Shown here piece after piece: positions 1-12,900 of a stretch of 64,000 nt of DNA. How positions within the stretch are numbered: the first letter of the stretch is position 1; every line of letters starts with the position of its first letter. A program made the translations under genes and the position numbers. The notes below the pieces were generated by a model. It made no database searches. It had not been told where the DNA came from and was given only the letters and a program-made list of their open reading frames with translations. This stretch comes from Turbatrix aceti (lineage: Eukaryota; Nematoda; Chromadorea; Rhabditida; Panagrolaimidae), in contig OZ017769.1 of assembly GCA_963969345.1 (NCBI GenBank), positions 4,777,725-4,841,724 of the forward strand, given 5' to 3'.

Positions 1-1242
1 GCGGCTTGTTCGTTGTCCTGTTTTGTGCAACAGAAGCGCGCGCGGGTGATCCTCATCCTCATCCTCGGCCTCGGGAATCTGCCAAGTTACCCTCTCTCCT
101 CAGCGAACAGCACCCCCTCTTCGGCGGCGGCATTAATCATTACTACAAATTTGTCAGTCAAGCGACAGGTGCCGTCATCGGCGCTTGCATCTGCCGACGA
201 CACTCGTAGTATGTCCTTGTGGTTCATTTTTTTGCGGTCGAGAACAAAAAGAACCTCTTCGGCGCGCATTGTTCTCCCCGGACAGGCGAGTGATTTAGGC
301 CGGGGGCAAGAATGAACAGCTTGGCAAAGACTTAGGTTAGATTAGCACCGAGCAAGCTGGTCGGGGGGATAACACTTGTCTGCGACCGACAAGACAAGCG
401 GGTTACAGGTTCTTCCATTGTGTTCTGTTTTGGCAGATCAACGAGCGAACAAGCCGGACAAGTGTTTTCCGGATTCATTTGCGGAGGGGGGGGGGTGAGC
501 GAGGGAAGTGCCGGGATTTGTTGGGGATTGGCCTTGGTCGGCTGCAGTTTTGTATCAATTTTGTGCCCGCAGGCAGATTGAATTCGGTTTGTTTTGCAAA
601 TGAATAGAAGATAATTATTTGGGTGGTAATCCGGGGGTTGATTGGCCAGATGGCTCCGTTGACGCCAGTGCCGTCGACGACTACAACGACAACGACAAGA
701 GCCACTTGACCGTCACGAAGAGCTCGAGCCGTTCTCGTCGTCGTTGTACAAGATCTTGTTTTCCTTTCATTCGACAGATAATTTGTGAAATGCTAATATC
801 CGTCCGTCGAGGATTTTTGCGGTGCTCGGAAGTTGTTATCCACTCTTGGGGACCGGCAGCCAGACAACAAGACTGGCCTGGCGCGTAATTAATTTTGTTA
901 TGTCGGCTTCAAGCAAGTTACTGGATGCCACAGGCCACAGGCAGACCGACGGTCATTTTCATTTATCTCGCGCCTTTCAACCCAACTCAACTGGACATGA
1001 CACTTGGTTGTCAGCGGCGGCCGACGGCCATCGGAGGGGGGGATTCCCTCGAGGGGGGCTTGAGTGCACCGCTGCGTCCGTCGGCGTCGAACGAACTGCC
1101 GAAATGACGAGACAAATGAGCGCACGGGGAGATAGTTGCGCGGCCTGGCCTGTCGGGAACAAATTCACATCAAAAAATTCTTTAAAATTATTTCTTGCCT
1201 CAAAGCACCGAAAACAACCCAAATGCATGTATTTCCTTTCAG
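1..1242. other. non-coding DNA upstream of the visible EVA-1 exons
   Basis: I see no convincing coding exon here. The next exon starts in the middle of a SUEL lectin domain, so this stretch is most simply an intron of the EVA-1-like gene, with the earlier exons left of the window. The open frames have no family resemblance. It holds a G run near 486-495 and C/G-rich patches but no clear repeat. Confidence 0.5.
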
Positions 1243-3288
1243 AAGCTCTCCGAACTCTGTAGAAACAAGAGAAAATGCAAGGTGCTTGTCAAGTCTTCTT
1301 TCTTCGACGCCGATCCGTGCCCGACGACGTCCAAGTACCTCCAGATCTCGTACAAATGTAAACCAAGTAAGCAAAAAGTTTTTTTTCTGTTGCCGGCCAT
1401 TGTTTATGCGTATCGGGTTTATTGGATCCGATCAAATCCCAAAATGGCAGTCAACCTCCGATTATAACGATCGTAATTCATCCACTCATCGACAATTTTT
1501 TTTCAGTCTCGTTTGAAGATCAAAACTTTTGCGAGGGCTCTGAGATGCAGCTGAGCTGTAAAGCCGGCAAGCGACTCAGCGTCTACTCCGCCAATTACGG
1601 TCGAATCGCGAACGGTCAGTCGATGCAGTGCCCGAACAACCCGAGCCTCACCGACACGCAGCCGGTCTACAAAGGTGAGTTCGGTCCTGCTAATGCGCGG
1701 GTCGTTTGCTTGACGGATTCTGAGGATAGGGTTGTCGTAACAATAGGGGGCAATTTGGAAGAGGGAGGGAAGTTGCGCATGACATGATGACAAGTCGTCC
1801 GTACCCAATCGGCCAAGACAAGACAAGACAAGATAAATGACTCGCCGAAGTCCTGACAAATTGCGAGTCGTTCCAGGGTCTGAAGCCTGATTTGCGCACG
1901 CACGCACGCACTGTTTTTTACCGCCTGGTTCAAAATTCATGTCAGAGGGGTTTTTTGGAGGCCAAAAGCGAAAAAAAAGAAGACAAAAGGTTGCATTGCT
2001 AGGTTTTTTGGCTTTGGCAAGGCGATGAGGGCCATATGTTGCGCACCGCACCGGTGAATGCAATTGCCAACCTCGGTTCATTCTTCTTGGGCAATTGAAT
2101 CAACCCGGCAACAACCAGACAACCGACAGTGCATAAACAATCGCAATTAGCAACGCCTGTGCTCCCTGACAGACGACGGCCGCCTGCGTTTGCGTTTATT
2201 TTCAGGACAACTCCCGAACTCCCGAGTAGAGTTTTAGAGGCAATTCAGGAGAGGGGAGCAGAAATTAGCGGTTGGATAAATTATTGGGCTAAATTGGGCC
2301 GAGATGGGGTCAAGATGTTGGCTCGGGAGAAGTTCATTAGGAAATTGGAAATAAGAAATAATAAATTTATTACAAAAAGGCTTACTACGATCCAAGGAGG
2401 TTCGGTTCGTTCGTGCGTTCGTCAGCAAAAATGAAGCAATCAGTCTAAATGCATTTTTACCAACCCCCCATATTTTCAGATTGCGTATCAGACGTCCTCC
2501 CCCAGGTCCTCCTCCGGTGCCACGCCCAAACCGAATGCTCAATCAACGTCGAAGACGCCTTCCTAGGCGCCCCGTGCCCGCACGGCGTGCGCAAGTACCT
2601 GAGCCTCATCTTCATGTGCGTGAACGACGAGGTCTTCAGCGAGGCCGCCGTCAAGGGAAATCTCGATTCAATGCGAGAACTTGAGCGCGAAGTCGACTCC
2701 CAGCAACCCAAGCAGGCAGAATCCAAGATGGCCAAGGACGCGCCCATCCCCGCCTTCTACCGTCCCCCAAACACGGATACCGTAGTCTCAGACGCTGCCG
2801 TGCCCGACATGGAAGCCGTCCCTGGCTACGATACCTCGCACAACGTCCGGATCCACCCGGTATCGGAAGACGACTTCGGAATCATGGACGACGAAGATCG
2901 CCTGCCGAATGCCGTCGGCTTCGCGAATGACGTCATGCTGCTCGGAGAGTACATAAAAGACAACAAAGAACAGGCGCTGCTCTACTTCCTCCTCGCCATC
3001 AGTCTCGGCGTCGTCCTACTGCTCTCGGCATGCGTCTACCAACAATGGAGGGCACGGCACGCGGCCAAGCGCTCGACCGCCCGGTCCCACGACGATAGCA
3101 TGCGATTCCACCTCGCAAAATCGCCGGAACTCAGCTCGCTCATCGGTGGCAGCAGCAATACGAGCCCGATGTTTTTCGATTCTGACACGCACAGTCGAAT
3201 GGGCCTCGACATGGGCGATGGAAACTACATGCGCTTCGCCCAGGTCACACCGCCGAGGATACCTACGTCGCTGCAGTACTACGCGTGA
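1243..3288 (+). CDS. eva-1: EVA-1/EVA1C-like SUEL-lectin transmembrane receptor (5' end missing)
   Basis: Single-pass membrane protein of the EVA-1/EVA1C family; in C. elegans EVA-1 acts in axon guidance as an UNC-40 co-receptor for MADD-4. Visible exons are 1243-1366, 1507-1674 and 2480-3288, with GT-AG introns and matching phases. The first exon encodes the C-terminal half of a galactose-binding (SUEL) lectin domain, with the family signature DPCPTTSKYL. The second and third exons encode a complete second SUEL domain (ANYGR motif, then CPHGVRKYL). After a linker comes the family-typical membrane segment at about 2974-3042 (LLYFLLAISLGVVLL), preceded by VMLLGEYIKDN, which is conserved in EVA1 proteins. 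The cytoplasmic tail of about 80 residues ends in QYYA. The signal peptide and the start of lectin domain 1 are not in the window. Family assignment is firm; the ligand is inferred from orthologues. Confidence 0.88.
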
Positions 3289-4117
3289 CCTATTCCTAAT
3301 CCTAATACATCTCCTTATCCTCCGACTGCCGCCGCCGCTGCTGGTGCAGCAGCAAACTGTCTTCTTCCCACGAAATGACCGGTACACTTTCCTCAGATCT
3401 GATGACTTTTGTCGCCTCGCCCAAACCGCTTGGCCGTCTCCGACCCCGGGGGTTGTTTTTTTTCTCAAAATAGCGCTATATTCGAGTTGTTATCAGCCGT
3501 GAGATGTTGAATCATGTACATAAATCGTATCAAGTCTCAGTTTGTGGTCACGAGGGGAAAACGTTTTATTTGGTTGGGATCGGGCTTGGGCCGGCTCCAC
3601 AGACTGATAACGCAACGACAAAGCAATTTGGTAGCGACATTAGGCCTAAAAACAATGCAAAACACACATACAAGGAATTCTAGCCGGTCCTAACCTAACA
3701 GAAAAAAAACACGTCAAAATAGAGCAATTAAACGTTTACCTTTCCTATAATTGAGTACCTAAATGAATATGAGACTGAAAGTCGCTGCTGAGGGAGGTGG
3801 AATGTCCAAATGATATAAAAACCCCGAAAAAACGCGATCCAATAACGGCAAAAATGCTCCAAGACAGATGAAAAAGAGAAAAAGAGTAAAAAATCCACAC
3901 CATATAAAATATCGTAATACTTCGCAGACAGATGTGTATTTCTCGAGGCGACTTTTCACATCTTTCACTGTCGTTACTCCTTACTACTGTATTCCGCAGG
4001 CTGTCTCTTACTTCTTTTTATCGTTGAGGTCGTCGTTTCTTCTCTTTTCTGCATTGATTGTGCTATTTTCTCTCAATTTTTGTTGTTTTTTTCGTAAAAT
4101 CTTTCTTCTGATTTGCC
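3289..4117. other. intergenic: EVA-1 3' region and RdRP upstream region
   Basis: No gene is seen. Same-strand spacer between the EVA-1 stop and the RdRP start. An ATTAAA hexamer near 3727 could serve as a polyadenylation signal. An acceptor-like ATTCCGCAG ends near 4000, about 115 nt before the RdRP ATG, and might be the trans-splice or 5' UTR acceptor. Confidence 0.4.
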
Positions 4118-7100
4118 ATGCTCCGTGCTGAAGACCCCAGGTTTGCCGTACGGGTTCAACTCCGGAATTTCTCCCCCAGTACCGGAGCAATTCGATATCA
4201 AGTGTTGGAAGTGAGTTATTTTTATTTTTTTTCCAAAACACTGTTTGTTTGGTTTTAGGACGTCTTCAAATCCTTCTCAGACATTTTGAACGTCAATTTT
4301 GAGAACGGTCTGGTTACCCACGAATCCGAGGACGACGAGCGAGAAGAAATCTGTCTGATCTTCAAAAATCCGGATACTCGCGAAACTGGGCTGATCGATT
4401 TCTGTGAAAACTTCGTTGCCTCCGTCAACTCGGCGCTCTCTGATGCCGGTGATACCGCAACGCAATGCACGGTCGCTCTCTGCAACGCTTCGGCGTTTCC
4501 GTCGAAATTCAAGTGAGTTTGACGTTTTTTTGGTTGTTTTTTTTTTGCTGCAAATGGCCTCGTTGTAGGCTCACCCATTCCTTCTGCCTCGAGCAAGTCC
4601 GATTCGGAAATCTTCTCAACCTGACATCATACCTGCCTCATTTTGATGTCAAGATGCGTTCTAACGCGATGGCTCATCTGGTCCAGGAGTTGATCAAAGG
4701 CAAAGAAGAGCTGGAGACCTCCATGTACTCAGCATTCGAACACGATGAACGACTTTTCAAGATTATGTTCCCGATGACCCAAAATCGACGATACGATGGC
4801 GACAGCGTCACGGAGCACGGAGTCGTGACCATGAAGTTTCGCTACTCATCCTTCCGTCGGATCGTGGTGTTTCAAGAAGGCAATGAACCCTATCTGATCT
4901 TCCAACTTCGGCATCCTCCGGAAATGACGGTCAGTATTCGAAACGACGAAGACGCATTTTTCAAATTCCGACGACCGTATCGAATTCAAAGTTGGCTTTA
5001 CGGTGCTCGAAGGCAGGAATCCATCAACGCTATTGCCGAATGTCCGTGCATTCTGCTGGATTTTCGATCGATGGATGTAAGTTTCTTTTTATAAATATTT
5101 TTTGCATTTGTACGTTTTTTTATTTACAGAAGGCAGTATTTGCCGATTTGATCGGCCGGCTGAACCGGTACACGCATCTGCCCATCGAGTACCGCAACAT
5201 GGATATTCTGCCGGTTTTCTCAGTCAACGCGTATCTTCCTCTCCTGAACGACAACATTGCCGCGGAAACCAAATTGACGGCCAACTATCCTGTCTACTAT
5301 CTGCTCGAGGCGCTGGTGTCGCGCGGTGCTCTGGTCAAGGATCAGCTGCTCCGGGATGCCGAAGCTCGCGACACGTTTATCCGAGCTGTCCATCGTGAGG
5401 TGGAAAGCAACGAGGAACGCGCCATCCAATACCTCGAACAGATGATTTCCCTCATCGACGAAGTTCGTATGGTCAACAATCTTTCCACGATTTTTGAGGC
5501 CATCGTTGAGAGCAGCCGAACTTCCGCGAATGCCGAAATTGATCAAGACCGAATTTGGATGCAGCAGGGCTACGTCAAGATGCGCAAGGTGAGTGATTTT
5601 TTTTGTTGTTTTTTTTAAATTTTATATTTGTTTTTTTTCAGGTGATCGTGACGCCGACTCGAACGATCCTGGTCATTCCCGAGCTCATGATGGGAAACCG
5701 CGTCGTCCGAAGGCATGGCACCGAGGGCATGATTCGAGCCCTGTTCCGCGACGAGGACGGATCCAAGATGTCCAGCAGAATCGGGAACAACCTGCTGACG
5801 AATCGCGTCAAAAAACTGCTTCTCAACGGAATAACAATTGCCGGACTGTCATTTGTTCAGCTTGGATCCAGCAATTCTCAGGTTGGTTGCTAACTTTGTA
5901 ATTCACGTATACAAAGATTGGATTTTTCTATTGCAGCTCCGCGACAACGGCTGCTACTTCATCAACGGCAACATCGATCAGGCCGTGGCAATTCGGAAAA
6001 CCATGGGCCGCTTCAACATCGAAAGCATTCCGAAAATGGTCGCCCGAATGGGACAGTGCTTCACGCAGTCACGGGTATGTATGAATTTTATAAAAACCAA
6101 TTTTTTTGTTACCGCATTGATAAATTTCAGCTCTCTAACGTCATCATCCAACGATCCGAGTACGAGACCATCTACGACTACGTTGGCGGTGTCGACGCCA
6201 AGCACTGCTTCTCAGACGGTGTCGGCATCGTCAGCCAGAATTTTGCCGCACAAATGGCGAAGGATCTGCGATTTGACGAGTCTGTGCCTTCCTGCTTCCA
6301 GTTTCGATTCCGCGGATTCAAGGGTGTTCTCTGTGTCGACGCTCAGCAGGATGCTGCGAATCAATATCTGCTGAGTCACGACAAGAACGCGTCGAAGAAG
6401 ATCAAGGAAGTCAACTTTCGGGAATCGCAGGAAAAGTTCAAGGGACCGCGCGAAAACCACATCGAAATTGTCAAGTATTCTGCACCGTCGGCTGTCAGCC
6501 TGAACAAACCGATCATCAACATCCTGGACCAGGTAAGAGTTTATAGGTTTAATTTTATGAATTTTTCATTGTACCTATTTTTTTAGATTTCGGAGATGCA
6601 ATCGCACTCAACTCATACCCGAATTGTCAAGCGCATCCATTTTTTCCTGAATCAGCATCTTCATCGCGTGGTGTCTTCATTGACGAACGAAAGTCTCGCG
6701 ATGGCAGCGATGCAGCAGTTCCCCAAAATCATGCGTTTCGACAAGTTCTACGCGCTGGACATCTCTCACGAACCCTTCTTCCGATCGATGCTTCGTGCCT
6801 GGGCCAAGATTGCTCTCAGTATGTTTTTTTTTGTTTTTTTTGAAGTTTTTGTAATTTCGATTTTTAGGAAAGCTGACCAACAAGATGCAGATCGCGATTC
6901 CGTCCTTTTACGGCCGTACAATGTTCGGCGTTGTCGACGACACCGGTCTCCTTCAGTGCGGCCAAGTTTTCATCAGGTACACTGTCAATGTAAACGACAA
7001 ACTTCCCCATCGGCAAGCCGAAAGAATCACCGTCACAGACAAGGTTCTGGTCACCAAGAATCCTGCGGTCGTCAGCGGTGACGTCCGGGTCTTCGAGGCG

Positions 7101-9616
7101 GTCGACGTTCCAGCTCTTCGTCATCTGTCGGACGTCATCGTTTTCCCACACAGTGGTCCTCGTCCGCATCCCGATGAAATGGCAGGTTGGTGGGGTTTTT
7201 TTTTTATTGTTCTCGTGCATGTTCTGACGGATTTTTTTAGGTTCCGACTTGGATGGCGACGAATACACCGTGATCTGGGACGATCAGCTCTTTCTGGACT
7301 ACAACGAGCCGGCGTTTGATTTTACGCCTGACGAAACTCGACGGCCCCAGAATGCCCAGATCGGCGACGACGGCCCGGAATTTCAAGAAGCAATGGCGGA
7401 TTTTTTCGTCAAGTACATTCGTCAGGACGAAATCGGTCGCATTGCCAATGCACTTTTGGCCAACTCTGACCTGCATGGAATCAAAAGCGACGTAAGTTGT
7501 TTTCTTTTTTTTTTAATAAAAAAACGATTGTTACTTTTTTTTCTCGAAACACGGTTATCGCAAAATTTTCAGGTTTGCCATTCGATTGCAAAAAAGCACA
7601 ACGAGTCCGTCGACTTCCCCAAAACCGGCATCGAGCCCCGGTCTCTCACCGTCAAGTGGATCAAGGATGCACCGCCTGAAGTCGTCACGTATTGGCCCGA
7701 TTTCATGATGAAGCCGGATCGTCTGAGCTACAAAAGTACCCGACTTCTGGGCGAGCTGTTCCGAACCGTCGAATCTGCTGCGTATGTTTTGGACGACATT
7801 TCAACCGAGACGTATCGCAATATCGATGCGGATCCTGTCTTTTCTGTCGACCCTGATCAGGAAGATGAGCACTCCGATTTTGTTCGGGAACAATTTGCAC
7901 ACTACACCGCCCACATTCAGGTAATTTGGTTTTATCTATCATTTTTCTGGAAATTCAAATTCAAAAATGTTTTTCAGAACATGCTGGAAACGTACGGCAT
8001 CGCTTCGGAAGCCGAGCTTTTCGCCAACTCTTTTTCGAGTTCCAAAGGCCGAATGAACGAAAGCAGCTTTGCCGACGATTTGTCTCTGTACAATACGGCT
8101 GGTCTCATCCAGAAGCGCGTTGAAGAGACGTTTGGAAAGTATCGTGCCAAGTTTTTCGAGCATTTCCCCCTGGGAATGAGCTACCTCGAAGATGGCGGCG
8201 GCGGTAGCCGAACTTTCGCCCTTCCCATTCTGGGACAGGTTTGCACGAGGCCCAATGATCAGATGATCCACGTCGCGAAACTGTACTACTCGTTCGCTTA
8301 CTGTAAGTAATTTTTTATGGGTTTTTATTTGGGAACACGGCGTTTATAGGCAGCAGCAACGAAAACGTGATGTTGTCTTTCGCTTGGCTTGTTTGGGACA
8401 TTCTGATCGCCATCAAGCGTGAGCACATTGCCGCGAACAACATCGAGCTGCCACTCGACTCCTACGGCGATAAGCTTTCCGTCTTCGTGAACCAGATCAC
8501 GAATTCTTCCACTTATTCTGAGATCATCGCTCGAGTGGATTCGAATGTGCTGCACGGCGGCACGGGGTACTGGCCGGCCATTCGCGCTTACTGTACCGCG
8601 TACAATGGTAGGTTGCCTCTTCCATAAAAACATGAAAATTCACTGTTTCTTGGCTTACAGGACTCTTGAGCGTTTTCCAGTTCCTGGTCATTTGGAAGAC
8701 AATCAACCAGCTGAATGTCGACGACGACCGATTCCTCGCCTTGCTGATCACCGTCTCAAACGGCAACGTGTCTTTCGATCTTGAGAGATGTGAGCCCTTC
8801 CTCTCTACCGTGAGTTTTTATATTTTTTTATTACAAAAAAGTAACTTTGTTTTTTTTAGGAACTCCCGGATCCGGATCAACAAGAAGCCGACTTTGAGAC
8901 AACGGTCGGCGGCGTTGGGCGACGGCTCATCAATCTCTTGGCATTTTTGGCTTCACCGAAAATGAAAACCATGAGCGATACCGAATTCCTTTTGGGCACG
9001 GAAGCGATCGTTTTTTCCCGCGAAGAACTGCTTGCAGTCCACAAGGTTTGTTTTTTACCAAAACCTTTTTTTCTACTGTTTTTTGTTTTTTTAGAACGCG
9101 TTCAGCACGTTCCTGCGCCTGGCGATGTCCGATCATTTCTGCTTCTCCATCGAAGATCCGTTCATCACCAAAATGGAAGTCGAGGGCCGCAGGGTTCTGG
9201 TCGAAGTTCCGCTCAACATGGCTCAGCAGGCAATGTCCCTGCTCCGCGAAGCGGCGACCGCTCGAGGCTGCACTTACGTGTCCGTGCGAAAAATGAACAA
9301 TCGTATCTCTCGTAAGTTTTATATTGTTGGATGACAAAAATAGATACATCATTATTGATATATTGCAGAACAGTGCATTCGTCTTTCCGTCGTCGCAAAG
9401 GGCAGCATCAGCGCAGTCGAATCTTTCTACGAACTGCTCTCCATCACTCCAGGAGACTTACCCGATCCCAAGTCTCGTTTCACAGATATGGCAAACCAGG
9501 TCGCGTACAGGCTGATGAAAGAGACCTCCGGCGAATTGGATTCGGACGAAGTGCCACGGGAAGTCAACAACAACAAAGATGAATGCCTGGGAAACGTGAG
9601 TGAAAGTGAGGTGTAA
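4118..9616 (+). CDS. cellular RNA-dependent RNA polymerase (EGO-1/RRF/QDE-1 family)
   Basis: Makes RNA from an RNA template to produce secondary small RNAs in RNA interference. My model has 17 exons (4118-4210, 4259-4512, 4569-5076, 5130-5588, 5642-5881, 5937-6074, 6131-6532, 6587-6818, 6868-7185, 7241-7491, 7573-7920, 7978-8302, 8350-8607, 8661-8809, 8860-9045, 9095-9311, 9369-9616). It is in frame throughout and gives about 1,541 residues, in the range of nematode RdRPs (about 1,600). Introns are 47-81 nt. The catalytic motif DLDGDEY begins at residue 884, so the metal-binding aspartates are D884, D886 and D888. It is preceded by SDGVG (about 592-596) and RFRGFKG (about 623-629), both conserved in the family. 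The start is the first in-frame ATG. No key residue is missing, so the gene looks functional. I cannot tell whether it is an EGO-1/RRF-1 or RRF-3 orthologue without a tree. Confidence 0.93.
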
Positions 9617-9901
9617 AGTCATCAAAATCTTGCACTTTTACACGTTTTTATCTCGTAAAAAGTTGTTGAATTGTTTTATTAATCTTTTTTAACCGAATGA
9701 AATTTTAAAATATTTTTTGAGCAAAAATTAGCTTGATAATTTTAAAAGCTGGATTTTGTGCTTACGCGTAATTTTTTGACAATTTTAACCCCTGATCTCC
9801 AACTGAGTAGTTAGACATCTATTTTATGCATCGTGCAACATGTACAACACGTATGAACCCGGTGAAACAACAACGGAGCAGTCTTTTTGGTCACTGGATA
9901 T

Positions 9902-12900
9902 TTACTTGGAGATGGACTCCGACCTGCAGTGAAGTCGCGCGACTCCCGAGCGAATGCGGCCCTCGTCGACGCTGTCGAGGAAGTGTTTGCAGTTGACGGC
10001 GAGGATGTGCGCGATCTTGAGCACTTCCCGACGAAAAACGTCTCTCATCGCGACGTCCTGGAGGTGGTCTTCCTTGACGACGGCCTCGACGGCGCCGTTG
10101 AGATTCTTGAGGTCGCTTCCGAGCAGGCCCTCGACGAGTTCGACCCGCTTGCGGTCCACTTCGTTGAGATCCGCCAGATCGCCGACGCTGGCCGCGAAGA
10201 GGCTCGAGAGCTCGTTGGTGATCGCGCGGATGTGGTCCATGAAGTCGGCGTTCGGCATGTGCGGCGTGTAGACCTTGGTGAGGAGGGCGACGGCCTGGAC
10301 GACGCGGAGCACCGCGTGATGCACGCCGTCCTCCGCGCGGTCCAGTTCGTAGTTCTTCGGGAGCGAGATGATCGGGCGGGGCACGTAGTCGATGTAGTTG
10401 CACTCGTCGTAGATTCGGTGCTGCGTGTGGTTGTGGTCCTCAGGCGGAGGGTGGCTGTGGTAGCCGTTGGACGCCGTCGACGTCGACGATGACAGCGGGC
10501 ACTAAAAATAACAGATATTTCATTCAAAAAATATTGTAATCAGAAATCGACGAACGTTCGCAAACAATTTTTAAATTTAAATATAAATTTAAATTTAAAA
10601 TTTGAGTTAAAAAATTTTTCGTGTTTGTATTTGTTCACGAAATTTTTTTTTACTTATTTGTTCGCGTTCGTTCGTGAACAAGGCAAAATTTTACGAACGA
10701 ACAAAATTTTTAGTAAAATTATGAAAAGAATGTCAAAATCGTTGTTATTTGACAAAAAATGGCAAAAATATTTTTCAACTTTTTTCAATGTTCGTTCGTG
10801 TTTGTTTACAAATAAGGTCCAAAATGTTCGCGTTTGTTCGATTTTTCAAACAAAATTCTCCAAATTCGTTCGAGAAAAAAAACTCACCAAATTCTTCTCC
10901 TCCTCCTCCAGCCAACGCTCGTCTTCTTCGCACTGCCGCTTCTGATTCTCCAAAGCCCGCCAGAGAGCCGAAGTCGGCACCTGCGAGACATCCACCGACA
11001 ATACCGGCACTGACAGTCTTCGTTCTTGAGCTTCTAGACTCTGAACCCCGGATGCCTTCCTCCGGAGTACGTGAAAGTCCGGAACGCTGAGATCGAAGTA
11101 AGCCTTGCCGGCGTCGATTTCCTCCAGCAGGTGCTCGAGGAAATGGACCGTCTCGACGGCAGTCATGCGCGTGGCCTCGTCGATGACCCACATTGCGCGC
11201 AGCATGTCGTAGAGCGCCCAGGGACAGCCATCGGGTCGGGGCAGCGTTTCGCCGGCTTCGATGCGTTTGATTACGTCCTGGTTCCGGATGCCTTGCCACG
11301 GCTTCACTCCGTGCTCCAGGATCTCCCAGATGCAGACCGCGAGTGAGTAAACATCGCTGGCCGGACCGAAGCGGCGTAGATTCAGCGATTCGGGGGCCAT
11401 CCATTTTATCGGTAGCTTTCCGGATGTCGCTGAAAATTATTTTTTTAAATGTTAAATAAAAAAATTATTTTTTTTAATTTGAAATAAAAAAATTCATTTT
11501 TTTTTAATTTAAAATTTAAAAATAAAAAATGTTGTTATTTTAAAAAAAAAGTTATCAAACTTATCAAAAAAAATACTAAAAAGTTTTAAATAAAATTAAA
11601 AATAAGAAATAAAAAAATTTAATTTAAAAGAAAATTCTCTAAAAATTTCCAAAAAAATTTAAGCTTAAAAAAATAATTAAAAATTCGAAAAGCCGCTTGA
11701 AACTTACATGTGTACACCTGCTCGTCCTCGAGGAGCTTGCTCATGCCAAAGTCCGACAGTTTCACGCATCTGGGCGTCGAGACAAGGCAATTTCGCGCTG
11801 CGATGTCACGATGAACAAATTGCCGCGAATGAAGATAAGCGACAGCAGACGCGAGTTGCCTGGCAAAAAGAATCTGCACGGAGAGATCGACGACCTCTCT
11901 CTCCCGCTGCAGATACTGCCTCAGCTCGCCGAGCGGTGCCAACTCCATCACGATCCACACCGAGGCCAGGTGGTGGTGGGGATCGCCGACGTTGTTGTTG
12001 AGCGCTTTTACCGGAATGCCAGAATCGCTCTCGGAGTCATCGGAGTGAGACGGACCGCTGCAGATGCCCATGAGCCGGATGATGTGCTCGTGGTTGAATT
12101 GCCGCATTGTGTCTGAAAGTTTCAACGATTAATGTCTACAAAAACTTTTTTTTAACGCTTACAAGCTTCGTCGAGCAAAAATTTGTTAGATGTCTGCAAA
12201 TCCTGGACTTCGCCGTCCTCGCGGCACACTTTGATCGCCACGGCATGTTTTTTTCTTCTCTGGTCCACGTAGCTCCCGCGATAGACGTTCCCGAAGAGTC
12301 CGTCGCCGATAAATTCCTCGATACGGATCCTGCTTCGGTCTAAATTCCAATCACCCGTTTCGCTGCCTGAAAAAGTGTTCAGTTAATGCAAAATGCAAAA
12401 ATAGTGCATTCATTGATAAATTTATGGAACGCGATAAAATTTGTTCTTCTCGCGATAAAATTTGTAAAAATTTATGGAATACGATAAAATTTTTTAAATA
12501 AATTATTATATTTAGAAAATTCAAAACCGTAAAAGTTTAAACTTACTGATTGACTTTGCGTAGTCGTCGGAGCCACTTGTGCCGCTGTGGGACTGCTGAC
12601 TGGGCGTGGTGCCCTGAGAGGGGTACAGCGGGACTGCCCTGACCCTCGGGGGCCCCATTTGGAGGTGGGGTGGGGGCTGGATGCCGTTGGTCATCGTGCT
12701 GCGACGCGACATCGTCGGCGATAGGGTGTGGGCGCGTTTCGGCTTGAATCCGTTTTCCAGGAGGAATAAATCTGAAATAAACATCAATTAAAAAAAGTTT
12801 TTTGAAAAATTTTGTTTGGGTTTATTTAAGAAAATTAAACAAGCGAACAGGGAACGGGGAGTGTTGTAATCGATTCCGAGGCCTCCTCGGGGCCTGCTCG

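Noticed and set aside
1503..2081. 192-codon ORF antisense to EVA-1 exon
   Set aside because: Shadow of the lectin exon and its intron; the plus-strand frame has the clear SUEL signature.
9887..10492. 201-codon plus-strand ORF
   Set aside because: Antisense shadow of the FAT-domain exon of FAK.
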